A DNA stretch of 35,385 nucleotides from Planctomycetota bacterium (GTDB lineage Bacteria; Planctomycetota; Phycisphaerae; UBA1845): NCBI GenBank assembly GCA_024276605.1, contig JAJRWX010000038.1, forward strand, positions 1 to 35,385, read 5' to 3'. A model generated the notes under the pieces. It saw only the letters and a program-made list of their open reading frames with translations. It searched no databases and was not told where the DNA came from. Positions 16,362-24,553 of this stretch are shown in pieces (within the stretch, counting starts at the first letter, position 1; every line of letters begins with the position of its first letter). The position numbers and the translations under genes were made by a program.

Positions 16362-18638
16362 CTACGGCGCCGTGGTTGACGCCGGCGATTGGAGATCGAG
16401 GACGCCCTCGAAATCGAGACCTAGCAACAGCGGAGGCGGTGGCGGCAACGGCGGGAGGGTTCCCGGTAATTCGCCGTCCGTCGTTTCTTGGAGGATATCA
16501 ACGACGTTGGAACCGGAAATCCGAACTTCGTCGGGGATACCGTCCCCATCCGTATCCACGTCTTGGAGCACCATGGTCCAAGTCATCTGACTAATAATTT
16601 CTCTGGACTGGTCGACTTGCATTTCGGCTTCGGGATCGTTCGGATCGGTGATTAGAATGCTAGTACTTGTCTGCTGACGAATGTTGAGCGTCCACTGCGT
16701 TTGGGAAACACCCGGTGCCATCTGTACCAGTGGTGTAGCCTCGCCTTGGACAACCTCGAGCAGTGTTGTCTCGCTACAATTGACAGATGATCCGTCGTCG
16801 AGAGCACCGCCAAAAGTCGTCATCACTTGCCCACGCATCGTCTCGCCGGTGTTTTCGGCATTGTAGACGGTGAACAGGTCGTCAAACTGCGGTAAGTCAC
16901 CCTGATAATCGAACCCATCGAATCCCGTAGGTACCGGTGGACGGTCCGCGAATGCCTTTTCCAAATCCGGATTGACCTTACCGTCTTCGCTGATGAGAGG
17001 ATGATTCTGGCCGAACTGATCGAAAAGCGCAACTGCACCCTCTGGAGGTAGGAAACTCTCCGGCAACTGGTCCGCCACATCTTCGAACGGCACGAAGCCA
17101 AGTGTGGTTGGATCTACCGGACCACCGTCTCCGTTGTCACCGTTGAGCAATGGGATGTTGAGGTCGTCGACGATTCCGTTGAATTCACCAACGGGTTCAT
17201 CAAACACGAAGTCAATACCACCCGGTCCATCAACGAAGGCCGGAGGCGGGGGGAAGTCGCGAAACCCTGACGGTGGCGGCGGAATCTCTCCGAACACGAA
17301 TTCGCCAAAAGCGCCCGGTTCGAACTTAGGTGGTGCATCTGGGATAATCTCTTGAAGTGGATGTGTTTCCAGAAAAGATCCGAATGGGAACTCTTCAAAC
17401 GGAGGCGGACCATCGGCGAACCCCTGCTCAATGAAAAGATCGGGCGTGAAAAACTCATCGAACTTATCTGAGAAAAAGATATCGCCGGGGAATTCCTCAA
17501 GCCCCTCAGGCGGTGGAGGCGGAGGGAACCATTCTCCATCCCACCCTGGTGGCGGCGGAGGTGGATACCACTCGGCGTCGGCATATAACAACTCCGGTGG
17601 CGGCGGTGTCCAATCGCTGGTCCCGTCCCACTCATTAGGTGGTGGCGGTTGCCATTCACCTGAGAATTCCGGCGGTGGCGGTGGAAAGCCGTCGTAGACG
17701 TCAAAGAAATCCGCCGGCGCTTCAAAACCTGCTTGGTTTTCAACCCCATCCGGCGGTGGGAAGAAGAACCCGTCACCTTGGAAATCCGGTGGTGGTGGTG
17801 GGAGGAAAATAGCGTCGCCTACAAAGCCATCCGGCGGAACAAATAGGATGCCATCGCTATCGAAACCTGGCGGCGGTGCAAAGAATCCTCCGTCGCCCTG
17901 GAACCCCTCCGGCGGGGGCGCGAACGTAACTGCGCTGCCGTCTCCGTTGAAATCCGGTGGTGGCAAGAATTCGCCATCCGGCGGCGGCGGTAAGAATTCG
18001 CCATCCGGCGGTGGTGGAAACGACCCATCAGGTGGTGGGGGTGGAAACCCGCCGTTCGGTGGTGGTGGTTCACTTCCGTCTGGTGGCGGCGGAAACCCAC
18101 CGTCCGGTGGCGGAAACCCACCATCTGGTGGTGGTTGGTTACCGTCAGGCGGCGGCATACTACCATCACCCGGCGGCGGTGGTGGTACATTTCCGTCACC
18201 CGGTGGTGGCGGTGGAGGTACGCTTCCGTCGCCCGGTGGTGGAGGCGGTGCTGTGCCATCGTTTGGCGGCGGTGGGGCGTTGCCTCCGTCTGGTGGAGGA
18301 GGAGGAGGTGCCGATCCATTGTCACCTGGCGGCGGCGGTGGTGGTGGAGGAGGCGGCGGTGGCTCACCACCATCTACCTGTGCCGTGGAGATGGTTTCTT
18401 CGTCGACCGTGCTCGTCGCCTGTGCGAAAGCGCCGGGATCGAACGATGTAATCTTAGCTGCTCCCGACGCTGTCGAACCCAGCTTCAAGTCCGACAAGCC
18501 GCCGGCACTCTCGTAAGTGCGCTTGGCCGAAGCCGTGCTGTTATCGGTGACACTAGTGCCACATCCTGAAAGCGCAACCCCGAGTGCGCACATCAGCAAG
18601 CCCGTCCAAGTCTGTTTGATCCTCTGTCTGATTGTCAT
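16362..18638 (-). CDS. Polyproline-rich lipoprotein
   Basis: The protein has 758 residues; the ATG has AGGAG eight bases upstream. The lipoprotein signal ends at Cys26 (VALSGC). Residues about 90-420 are an extreme Pro/Gly/Asp tract: a run of 12 prolines, then degenerate units of the type PPPPPDGG, and further on longer units (PPPPEFSGEW, PPPPNEWDG). A Phe/Pro-rich stretch follows. The last 180 residues form a more ordinary domain (GETMRGQVMTTFGGALDDG, TQWTLNIRQQTSTSILI, DVDTDGDGIPDEVRISGSNV) including one Ca-loop-like DTDGDGIPDE. The tract probably forms an extended stalk holding the C-terminal domain away from the membrane. Translation of so many Pro runs should need EF-P. Function unknown. 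A strong terminator follows. Confidence 0.85.
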   Translation of the reverse strand: MTIRQRIKQTWTGLLMCALGVALSGCGTSVTDNSTASAKRTYESAGGLSDLKLGSTASGAAKITSFDPGAFAQATSTVDEETISTAQVDGGEPPPPPPPPPPPPGDNGSAPPPPPPDGGNAPPPPNDGTAPPPPPGDGSVPPPPPPGDGNVPPPPPGDGSMPPPDGNQPPPDGGFPPPDGGFPPPPDGSEPPPPNGGFPPPPPDGSFPPPPDGEFLPPPPDGEFLPPPDFNGDGSAVTFAPPPEGFQGDGGFFAPPPGFDSDGILFVPPDGFVGDAIFLPPPPPDFQGDGFFFPPPDGVENQAGFEAPADFFDVYDGFPPPPPEFSGEWQPPPPNEWDGTSDWTPPPPELLYADAEWYPPPPPPGWDGEWFPPPPPPEGLEEFPGDIFFSDKFDEFFTPDLFIEQGFADGPPPFEEFPFGSFLETHPLQEIIPDAPPKFEPGAFGEFVFGEIPPPPSGFRDFPPPPAFVDGPGGIDFVFDEPVGEFNGIVDDLNIPLLNGDNGDGGPVDPTTLGFVPFEDVADQLPESFLPPEGAVALFDQFGQNHPLISEDGKVNPDLEKAFADRPPVPTGFDGFDYQGDLPQFDDLFTVYNAENTGETMRGQVMTTFGGALDDGSSVNCSETTLLEVVQGEATPLVQMAPGVSQTQWTLNIRQQTSTSILITDPNDPEAEMQVDQSREIISQMTWTMVLQDVDTDGDGIPDEVRISGSNVVDILQETTDGELPGTLPPLPPPPPLLLGLDFEGVLDLQSPASTTAP

Positions 18639-18964
18639 GTGTTATGCTCCTATGACAGGAATACCAGTAATTGGTGAAGTGTCCCTGTTTGGGTACTTAC
18701 GCCATGTCCGATAACTTCGGATTCGATAGAACTCTACTCCGAACGCTTCGCCTATCGGCAGGCTTTAAGTTGGAGTTCAATCGTGGAAACACAGAAACAG
18801 AGACTGTACTAACAGCCATGAGAATCGTGTGGGGAATGTATATTATCGTGAGGGAGACAACTCTCGATCTTGCCGGTAGAAACTTTTAGTCCTACGTCTT
18901 TTTTTATCGCGCCTGCGACAAATCAGCAATTGGCGAAAGCATACGCCACTAGGGTTTATCTGCT
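18639..18964. other. Spacer between the lipoprotein and ferredoxin genes
   Basis: It carries the upstream region of the lipoprotein gene (minus strand, AGGAG site next to 18638) and the 3' side of the ferredoxin gene. I see no gene, convincing promoter or clear terminator; short open frames here lack ribosome binding sites. Confidence 0.5.
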
Positions 18965-19273
18965 TCAGGTGGTCAGAAGCTCGGCGTACTTGGGTTCCAT
19001 GATGACTTGATTCGTGGGGACCATGGTGATGACATGCCAGGGGCAAACTTGGGCGCAGAGTTTACAGCCAATACAGACCGGCAAATCGATCGTGCAGATA
19101 CCCATGGCGTAAGCTGGATGGGTAGGGTCGGCAATTTTGTCTATGCAATCCACCGGGCACACGCTCACACAGGCATCACAGCCGGTACACATGTCCTCAT
19201 CTAGAATGGCTAACTGTTTCGGTAGTTTTTTCTTCTTAGCCATCGCTTTTGCACATTCCCAGGCGAATTCCAT
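18965..19273 (-). CDS. 2[4Fe-4S] ferredoxin
   Basis: The protein has 102 residues from the ATG at 19273; a TTG at 19291 and an ATG at 19243 are possible alternatives. After a lysine-rich N-terminus (MAKKKKLPKQ) come two cluster motifs, CTGCDACVSVCPVDCI and CIGCKLCAQVCPWHV, each the CxxCxxCxxxCP type that ligates a [4Fe-4S] cluster. About 20 residues separate them, longer than in clostridial ferredoxins, and a short C-terminal tail follows. It is a soluble electron carrier; its partner is not evident from the neighbours. No signal peptide is present. Confidence 0.9.
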   Translation of the reverse strand: MEFAWECAKAMAKKKKLPKQLAILDEDMCTGCDACVSVCPVDCIDKIADPTHPAYAMGICTIDLPVCIGCKLCAQVCPWHVITMVPTNQVIMEPKYAELLTT

Positions 19274-19420
19274 CGCACCACAATTGGTCAACGTCAGCGT
19301 GCGAATTGTAATACGTTAGTCGTTAGTCGGCAACGATCCTACGTTGTCGGATCAGAGGATGCTCAATCCAAGTGTAGGGTTGAATCGATACTACATTCCG
19401 GTAGAAAATACTTATGGATG

Positions 19421-20254
19421 CTACAGCTGAGTAGAACCTGCTTTGGAGCCGTTCACCGTGCCGGAGTGTTGAGGGGCGTGTTGGACGATAGTAGGATCAG
19501 ATTTGCCCGATGCATCGTGAGCTAAGCTTATGGGTTTACCTTTAATGACCAAAAGAGAATCAATGCCGTTTCGCTTGTTCTCGCCATTTCTAAGGGCCGG
19601 TTTTCCTTTGCGGCGATATTTTTGTGTGGGCGTTATCGAGATCAGCTTGTCAACGGTAGTGAGTTTACCACCCTTAGTCACCACCTGCCTTAGCGCCCAA
19701 TGGGCAGCATCCTGATCCCAATAACCGCAGGCATCCGTGATGATCGAGACGTTTTTATGACGGGCGAGCAAACCCAAAGCAAGTACCTTGACCGAACGTT
19801 CGACCGTATTGCCAAAAATATAAACTTTATCCGTGTTTAACTGTGTCAAAAAGTGGTCGGCTTTAGGGTTACAGAGCAAATCATCCGTGCGCTTACGGAA
19901 AATCAACTGCTGATATTGATGTAGCAAGTCCGGTGGGAGGTTTAATGTATTGTCGATTTCGATCATTTGTCGCAGGGGCATCAGTGTAAAATCAACCTTC
20001 TGTTGCCCTTCGCTACCATCTACACAATACCGGGTACGGCCAATTTCGTGAATTTCGTGGGCACGACGAGAGTCAATAGCGGAAATGATGGGAATGCCAT
20101 GCTGCCGCAGCCAGCTCACGAGGAGTTGTAATGATGGGTATATTGCCCTCGCGTTTGTGACGGGGCAGGCTCCGTCCGGATAACAAAAATCGCGTTGGGT
20201 ATTAAGGTCTATAGCGATACACTCGTATAAACTCTCGCCATGCGTGAAAGCCAT
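19421..20254 (-). CDS. Isochorismatase-fold protein with Ser in place of the catalytic Cys
   Basis: The protein has 277 residues; the ATG has GGAGGGAGG about eight bases upstream, a strong site. The fold is that of the isochorismatase / nicotinamidase / cysteine hydrolase superfamily. Asp16 lies in AIDLNTQRDF, Lys121 in FRKRTDD, and the nucleophile loop reads GNTVERSVKVLALGLL. Aligned with the usual G-x-x-T-(D/E)-x-C-V-x-x-T-A-L pattern, the catalytic Cys is Ser154. It may therefore be inactive as a thiol hydrolase, use Ser, or act as a binding protein. The last 80 residues are a basic, low-complexity tail (KYRRKGKPALRNGENKRNG) not needed for the fold. It is next to the ferredoxin gene, same strand, about 150 bp apart. 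The substrate cannot be named. Confidence 0.82.
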   Translation of the reverse strand: MAFTHGESLYECIAIDLNTQRDFCYPDGACPVTNARAIYPSLQLLVSWLRQHGIPIISAIDSRRAHEIHEIGRTRYCVDGSEGQQKVDFTLMPLRQMIEIDNTLNLPPDLLHQYQQLIFRKRTDDLLCNPKADHFLTQLNTDKVYIFGNTVERSVKVLALGLLARHKNVSIITDACGYWDQDAAHWALRQVVTKGGKLTTVDKLISITPTQKYRRKGKPALRNGENKRNGIDSLLVIKGKPISLAHDASGKSDPTIVQHAPQHSGTVNGSKAGSTQL

Positions 20255-20429
20255 GCCCTATCCTCCCTCCAGCTGCACGTGCAAATATGCAGGTCATTGG
20301 CGCGAACACCTCGCGCAGAAAATCTTAGTAGATGTGAGTAGGTGGTGCTTCAATCCCGTCCTTCCCAAACCTACAGCCAGCTTACGATGGAGGCGTAGAC
20401 AACATGTCATTTGCGTAACGTCGTATTCG

Positions 20430-20456
20430 TGAAACTCAACAATTGTGTGAGTTTCA
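20430..20456. other. Inverted repeat TGAAACTCA-N9-TGAGTTTCA
   Basis: Perfect 9-bp arms flank ACAATTGTG, which itself contains a CAATTG palindrome. No T-tract follows. It could be an operator or the base of a small hairpin; it lies about 175 bp upstream of the isochorismatase-like gene. Confidence 0.55.
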
Positions 20457-20809
20457 TATGCCACGCAGTCATGTAGCTTGCCCTATCGGCTAGCGGTGAC
20501 AGAGTCTAGCAGGGTGTTGCGTATCTGGCGACCTTTGGGCGAAAAAATATGTAACTCGATATATAGAAATATGTTATGACTTTTCGGAATAGGTGTACGA
20601 CGTCGTTTTCTTTGTAAAATAGCGTGTTTCTAAAGAGCTGAAGGTCATATCGGCCCCATCGGTCCAGAGGTATGTTGATATATAACCGCAGCCCACAAGC
20701 TTGGTTTACACGAGTGGTTTTCTACTTACCCATGTTACCAATCAAGCGAATTGAGGCAGTTCATTAGTGATGGTTTAAGCTAAGTATTAACCCCATATAG
20801 CTGCGAGCT

Positions 20810-20941
20810 ATGAAACGTCGATACAATGTTATCGGACAATGCCCGACCAGCGATGTTAAAGAGAAAATCATCGCTTGCTGCAAACTTGGTTGGCGACTTT
20901 ACCAAGCCGATAAGCAACACATAGAGCGCCTCTCGTCGTGA
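20810..20941 (+). CDS. Possible small protein, 43 residues
   Basis: The open frame runs from ATG to TGA and encodes a basic, mixed peptide (starts MKRRYNVIGQC, ends QADKQHIERLSS). It has no clear Shine-Dalgarno and no recognised family. It sits in a long gene-free spacer upstream of a lipoprotein gene and could equally be chance. Confidence 0.2.
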   Translation: MKRRYNVIGQCPTSDVKEKIIACCKLGWRLYQADKQHIERLSS

Positions 20942-20959
20942 GGGTTGCCGATTGCTTAT

Positions 20960-20997
20960 GCGCAAACTGGGTTGGTTGCTATGTGCTTGGTTTGCGC
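20960..20997 (+). other. Leader hairpin upstream of the propeller lipoprotein gene
   Basis: The arms GCGCAAAC and GTTTGCGC are perfect over 8 bp with a 22-nt loop, ending 29 bases before the ATG at 21027. It is not followed by a T-tract. It may be a leader structure or an operator. Confidence 0.45.
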
Positions 20998-21026
20998 GAC
21001 CAATTGATTGTATCGATGGGTGAGCC

Positions 21027-22292
21027 ATGAATTTGTTTGCCGTACGCAAGTTGCACTTCGGTGCCTGTATTGTTGGATTGTGCGCTGTTTTCATCATAAG
21101 CGGATGCGCTTCCATGCGTGCTTCGCAGGCCGCGCCGAAATCCGCACCATCTAAAACGCATATGCAAAGGACGCCGGCTCCCAGAGAGCATCCGATTCTG
21201 ACTGCGGCCCGCGCCGACAAGATCACGATGTTTGGTGATTTGGAAGGGGCAGCGCCGAGTTCTTACTTCACGCGCACGGTTGTTTCATTGCGTCAACACT
21301 CTTTTACGGAAGTTGGTGGTGACACCGATGTGTCTTTTGATGCGAGTGGACGTCGGATGGTTTTTTCATCCACAAGGCACAATAACAACCCTGATATTTA
21401 CATCAAGTCGGTGGATGGACTCGCCGTGACGCAGCTAACCAGCGATCCCGCATCGGATGCTCATCCCGAACTGAGTCCGCACGATCGGCGCGTGGCCTTT
21501 GCCAGCGATCGCAGTGGTAACTGGGACATTTGGGTGATAGACATTTCGGGTGGTCAGCCGGTTCAAATTACCAATACCCCCGCGGACGAAATTCATCCTT
21601 CCTGGTCTCCGGACGGTAAACGCCTAGTTTATAGCAGCCGACCTGCACAAGGCGGTCAATGGGAGTTGTGGTTGTCAGACGCCGAGGCTGCGGGGCGTCG
21701 AAAATTTGTAGGGTATGGATTATTTCCGGAATGGTCGCCGGTAGGCGAAAAGATTTTATTTCAACGAGCACGCGAACGCGGCAGTCATATGTTCAGTATT
21801 TGGACCATGACTTTAGTAAATGGTGAACCCCGGTTTCCAACCGAAGTTGCCGCTTCCGCCACACATGCCTACACCTTACCTGCTTGGAGCAGAGATGGAC
21901 GATACATCGCATTTACCAGCATCGCTGCTTTTGATGAAGATGGTCATGAAGCCGACGGTAGCGTGTCGGACATTTGGATGATGGAAGAGAATGGTCGTGG
22001 CAAGGTGCGTGTGACCGACGGGTTTACAGCTAACTATGGGCCGGCGTTTGCACCGGACGGTCGATTGTTTTTTAGTACAAACCGCAGTGGGTTTGACAAT
22101 ATATGGTCGGTTCAGGCGGGTACGGGCACGCTGGCCGCGACGATTATTGCCTCACCGGACGAGGGCCATAGCCAGGCTCAAACGGTGTCGCCAGATGCGC
22201 AATTGCCTGTACTTGGGCGTCCGATGACGTTACCGGACGGGCATAGCCATGGTCAGAAAGTTTTTTCGGAAGGTGGAAAACAACAACATTAA
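21027..22292 (+). CDS. TolB-like beta-propeller lipoprotein
   Basis: The protein has 421 residues. The lipoprotein signal ends at Cys27 (FIISGC). After a linker, PD40/WD40-like blades follow: VSFDASGRRMVFSSTRHNN, PELSPHDRRVAFASDRSGN, PSWSPDGKRLVYSSR, PEWSPVGEKILFQRAR, PAWSRDGRYIAFTS and PAFAPDGRLFFSTNRSG, which gives six recognisable blades. This is the architecture of TolB-type propellers, but the TolB N-terminal domain is missing and a lipid anchor replaces the periplasmic signal, so it is not called tolB. It likely mediates protein contacts at the envelope. The next gene encodes another lipoprotein, with an inverted-repeat spacer between them. Confidence 0.9.
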   Translation: MNLFAVRKLHFGACIVGLCAVFIISGCASMRASQAAPKSAPSKTHMQRTPAPREHPILTAARADKITMFGDLEGAAPSSYFTRTVVSLRQHSFTEVGGDTDVSFDASGRRMVFSSTRHNNNPDIYIKSVDGLAVTQLTSDPASDAHPELSPHDRRVAFASDRSGNWDIWVIDISGGQPVQITNTPADEIHPSWSPDGKRLVYSSRPAQGGQWELWLSDAEAAGRRKFVGYGLFPEWSPVGEKILFQRARERGSHMFSIWTMTLVNGEPRFPTEVAASATHAYTLPAWSRDGRYIAFTSIAAFDEDGHEADGSVSDIWMMEENGRGKVRVTDGFTANYGPAFAPDGRLFFSTNRSGFDNIWSVQAGTGTLAATIIASPDEGHSQAQTVSPDAQLPVLGRPMTLPDGHSHGQKVFSEGGKQQH

Positions 22293-22300
22293 AGTCAAAA

Positions 22301-22357
22301 GCGCACCTGAGAATCTGACGATGAATGCTTAGCTTTATATTCTCATCGTGTGTGCGC
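22301..22357 (+). other. Overlapping inverted repeats that could form alternative hairpins
   Basis: Outer arms GCGCAC (22301-22306) and GTGCGC (22352-22357) enclose two competing pairs: GAGAAT (22309-22314) with ATTCTC (22339-22344), or ACGATGA (22318-22324) with TCATCGT (22343-22349). Both cannot form fully at once because they share bases 22343-22344. There is no T-tract after either. It lies between two lipoprotein genes. Confidence 0.45.
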
Positions 22358-22413
22358 AATGGTAGGCGCTTGCGACAAAGGCTTTGGCCAAGTCGCATAC
22401 GAGAAAGTCAAGG

Positions 22414-23157
22414 ATGACGAAAAGAGAATTGGGTTGGTGTTTGCGATGGTGTGCCATGGTTATGGCTGTGGTTTGGCCGGCGAGTAGCGGCTGTCACAAA
22501 GAGCACCATGTGAACAGGTTTGTGGTTCCCAACCGTGGGTTGGGGCCTATGACGATTGCCGTTGCCCCGGCGATCAATCTTAGCGGTTCGGCTGACTTTG
22601 ATGTCAATCGTTTTGCCGACCTGATGGCCAGTGAGCTTAGTTACGGCAAGGGAATTACAGTGATTCCCGTGAGTCGTGTGATGGCCATGCTGGATGCTAA
22701 GGGATTACATAGCGTTGAATCACCAACTGTGGCGCTTGAGTTGGTGAAATTGCTCGGTGCTAACGCGATGTTGGTTTTTTCGGTGACGGAATATGACCCC
22801 TACGACCCGCCAAGCATTGGTATCACCGCTCAACTGTTCGGGCAAAGGCCTGGCCAGGGCAGCGGTCTTGATCCCATCGCCCTATCGCGCAGTTCGCGCG
22901 TTACAGCCCAGACAAGGCGTGGGGCGTCCAAACGGGTGCTCGCACAGACCCAACGGGTGTTTGATGCCACGCACGACGGCGTGGTCGAGGATATTAAGCG
23001 GTTCGCGTCACAACGTGACGCCGATGACAGCCCGTATGGCTGGAAAAAATATGTTGTTTCTCAGCAAGCGTACGTTCGCTACTGCTGTTATGCCACGATT
23101 CGTGATCTGTTAAATGGTTGGCAACAGGCCGATCTCGCGAACGGAGTTCGCGATTAG
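22414..23157 (+). CDS. Lipoprotein with a CsgG/TolB-N-like domain
   Basis: The protein has 247 residues from the ATG at 22414; a TTG at 22384 is less likely. The signal ends at Cys27 (PASSGC). The body starts MTIAVAPAINLSGSADFDVN, then MASELSYGKGITVIPVSRVMAMLDAKGL and KLLGANAMLVFSVTEYDPYDPP. This alternation of a strand, a set of helices and 'VIPVSRV' resembles the anticodon-binding-like fold of TolB N-terminal, LpoB and CsgG-type lipoproteins. The C-terminal part is helical. Together with the propeller lipoprotein upstream it may provide, on separate chains, the two halves normally fused in TolB; this is inference. The next gene starts 12 bases after its stop. Confidence 0.75.
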   Translation: MTKRELGWCLRWCAMVMAVVWPASSGCHKEHHVNRFVVPNRGLGPMTIAVAPAINLSGSADFDVNRFADLMASELSYGKGITVIPVSRVMAMLDAKGLHSVESPTVALELVKLLGANAMLVFSVTEYDPYDPPSIGITAQLFGQRPGQGSGLDPIALSRSSRVTAQTRRGASKRVLAQTQRVFDATHDGVVEDIKRFASQRDADDSPYGWKKYVVSQQAYVRYCCYATIRDLLNGWQQADLANGVRD

Positions 23158-23168
23158 GTAAGGATGCT

Positions 23169-23375
23169 ATGAGCGTCATTCGGCAACTTTCGTTGGTAAA
23201 GGGAGACGAGCGGTTTGTTTTCCGATATCAACCTGGACAGGAGGCAGATGTCATCGATTCTTTTGCATCGATGGCAGCGAATCAGTCGAACGAATTTGAC
23301 TGGTTTGATGCGGCTGTTCTCAGTTACCAGATGGGCCGAAGACTCGAGACGGAGCTCGATCAGATCGCCACGTAG
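23169..23375 (+). CDS. Small conserved-looking protein upstream of xerC
   Basis: The protein has 68 residues. AAGGA five bases before the ATG and a 12-base gap from the previous stop fix the start and suggest cotranscription. The sequence includes FRYQPGQEADVIDSFASMA and FDWFDAAVLSYQMGRRL. It is acidic, probably helical, and has no signal peptide. I recall similar small proteins in other planctomycetes but cannot name a function. Confidence 0.7.
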   Translation: MSVIRQLSLVKGDERFVFRYQPGQEADVIDSFASMAANQSNEFDWFDAAVLSYQMGRRLETELDQIAT

Positions 23376-23469
23376 TATTGTGGAGAAGGGTTCTTGCGGT
23401 TGCGCGGTTATAGCCAGGGGACAATGGCTATGGTTGACGCGGTCACATTCGCCGACGTGAAGATCGATC

Positions 23470-24480
23470 ATGGGTGAGAATTCTTTTATTAACGAGTTCC
23501 TGAACTACCTCAAGTTTGAGCGTCACTTTTCGCCTCACACGGCGAAGTGTTACGCGGCAGACCTATCGCAGTTCTGTGCTTACTTAAGCGGCGGCCCGGC
23601 CGGCGCTAGCGCAAGCTTTAGCTTAGGTCCAAGTCGTAGCGCGACAGCGGTATCTTCAGGCGGTCAGCCAACCGAGGCTTCGATAGCCACTGTGGCTGTG
23701 AAGCCTGGGGTGCAAGCGAAGCTTGGTGAGGTTGATACGGAACAGGTGAGGTCGTTCTTGGCTTTTCTTGGAACGCAGAACTATTCCAAGTCTACCATCG
23801 CGCGAAAGCTAGCTACGTTACGAAGCTTCTACAAGTTTTGTATGCGACGTGGTTACGTGCAAACGAACCCACTGGCTACGATCAAGACACCGAAGCAGGA
23901 CAAGCGTCTGCCGAAGTTTCTCGATCTCGATGCTATCAACAAACTATTAGCGACGCCTGACTGCAACACGCTCCTGGGATCGCGCGATCGTGCGATGCTC
24001 GAAGTGATGTTCTCGACAGGTGTTCGTGTCAGCGAGTTGGTAGACCTGAACTTTGCGGATGTGGAGATGGTCAACCGTACCATTCGCGTTCGCGGTAAAG
24101 GTAAGAAACAGCGAACAGCGCCCATCGGGCCGACGGCCATCGCAGCCATCCAACGATACCTGGAACTACGTCGGGCAGACGCCCGTTCCGCTCGATTCGA
24201 TCAGGAAGCACTTTTCGTGAATAAGCATGGTCAACGTCTGAGTACGAGAAGCGTTCGTCGCAAGCTCGATAAATACCTGTCGGAGTGCGGCTTGGATCCG
24301 ACGATCAGCCCGCATACGCTACGACATAGCTTTGCCACGCACATGCTCAACAATGGTGCCGACCTGCGAAGTGTTCAAGAATTACTGGGACATCAATCGA
24401 TTTCCACTACCCAGGTGTATACCCACCTGACAACGCCAAGGCTCAAAGCGGCCTACGACGACGCCCACCCGCGTGCGTAG
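23470..24480 (+). CDS. xerC: Tyrosine recombinase XerC/XerD
   Basis: Site-specific recombinase that resolves chromosome dimers at dif. The protein has 336 residues. The N-terminal SAM-like core-binding domain starts at NEFLNYLKFERHFSPHT. Catalytic residues are visible: Arg186 (STGVRVSEL), Lys210 (RGKGKK), His282 and Arg285 (HTLRHSFATHML), His308 (LGHQS) and Tyr317 (YTHL). It is about 35-40 residues longer than typical XerC/D because of a low-complexity insert (about residues 40-84, rich in Ser, Gly and Ala) in the middle of the N-terminal domain. XerC versus XerD cannot be settled from sequence alone. A strong terminator follows. Confidence 0.92.
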   Translation: MGENSFINEFLNYLKFERHFSPHTAKCYAADLSQFCAYLSGGPAGASASFSLGPSRSATAVSSGGQPTEASIATVAVKPGVQAKLGEVDTEQVRSFLAFLGTQNYSKSTIARKLATLRSFYKFCMRRGYVQTNPLATIKTPKQDKRLPKFLDLDAINKLLATPDCNTLLGSRDRAMLEVMFSTGVRVSELVDLNFADVEMVNRTIRVRGKGKKQRTAPIGPTAIAAIQRYLELRRADARSARFDQEALFVNKHGQRLSTRSVRRKLDKYLSECGLDPTISPHTLRHSFATHMLNNGADLRSVQELLGHQSISTTQVYTHLTTPRLKAAYDDAHPRA

Positions 24481-24511
24481 CGGCGAGATAGCCATACAAT
24501 TAGAATCCCCT

Positions 24512-24553
24512 AACCGGTCGGCGTGCTCAACATGAGTAGCCGACCGGTTTTTT
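24512..24553 (+). terminator. Rho-independent terminator of xerC
   Basis: The arms AACCGGTCGGC (24512-24522) and GCCGACCGGTT (24539-24549) form a perfect 11-bp stem; an inner CTCA/TGAG can pair too. The T-tract of six lies at 24548-24553 and overlaps the stop codon of the convergent fic-type gene. Confidence 0.92.

Larger units (their letters stand above)
20255..21026. other. Long divergent intergenic region
   Basis: It separates the isochorismatase-like gene (minus) from the propeller lipoprotein gene (plus). It contains two clean inverted repeats (20430-20456 and 20960-20997), an AT-rich stretch near 20545-20600, and one short open frame (20810-20941) listed separately. I see no tRNA, mobile element or obvious promoter. 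Confidence 0.5.

Noticed and set aside
17114-18516. Long open frames on both strands opposite and within the polyproline gene
   Set aside because: They arise from the repetitive GC-rich codons of the real gene (poly-Gly, poly-Arg/His products) and have no independent support.
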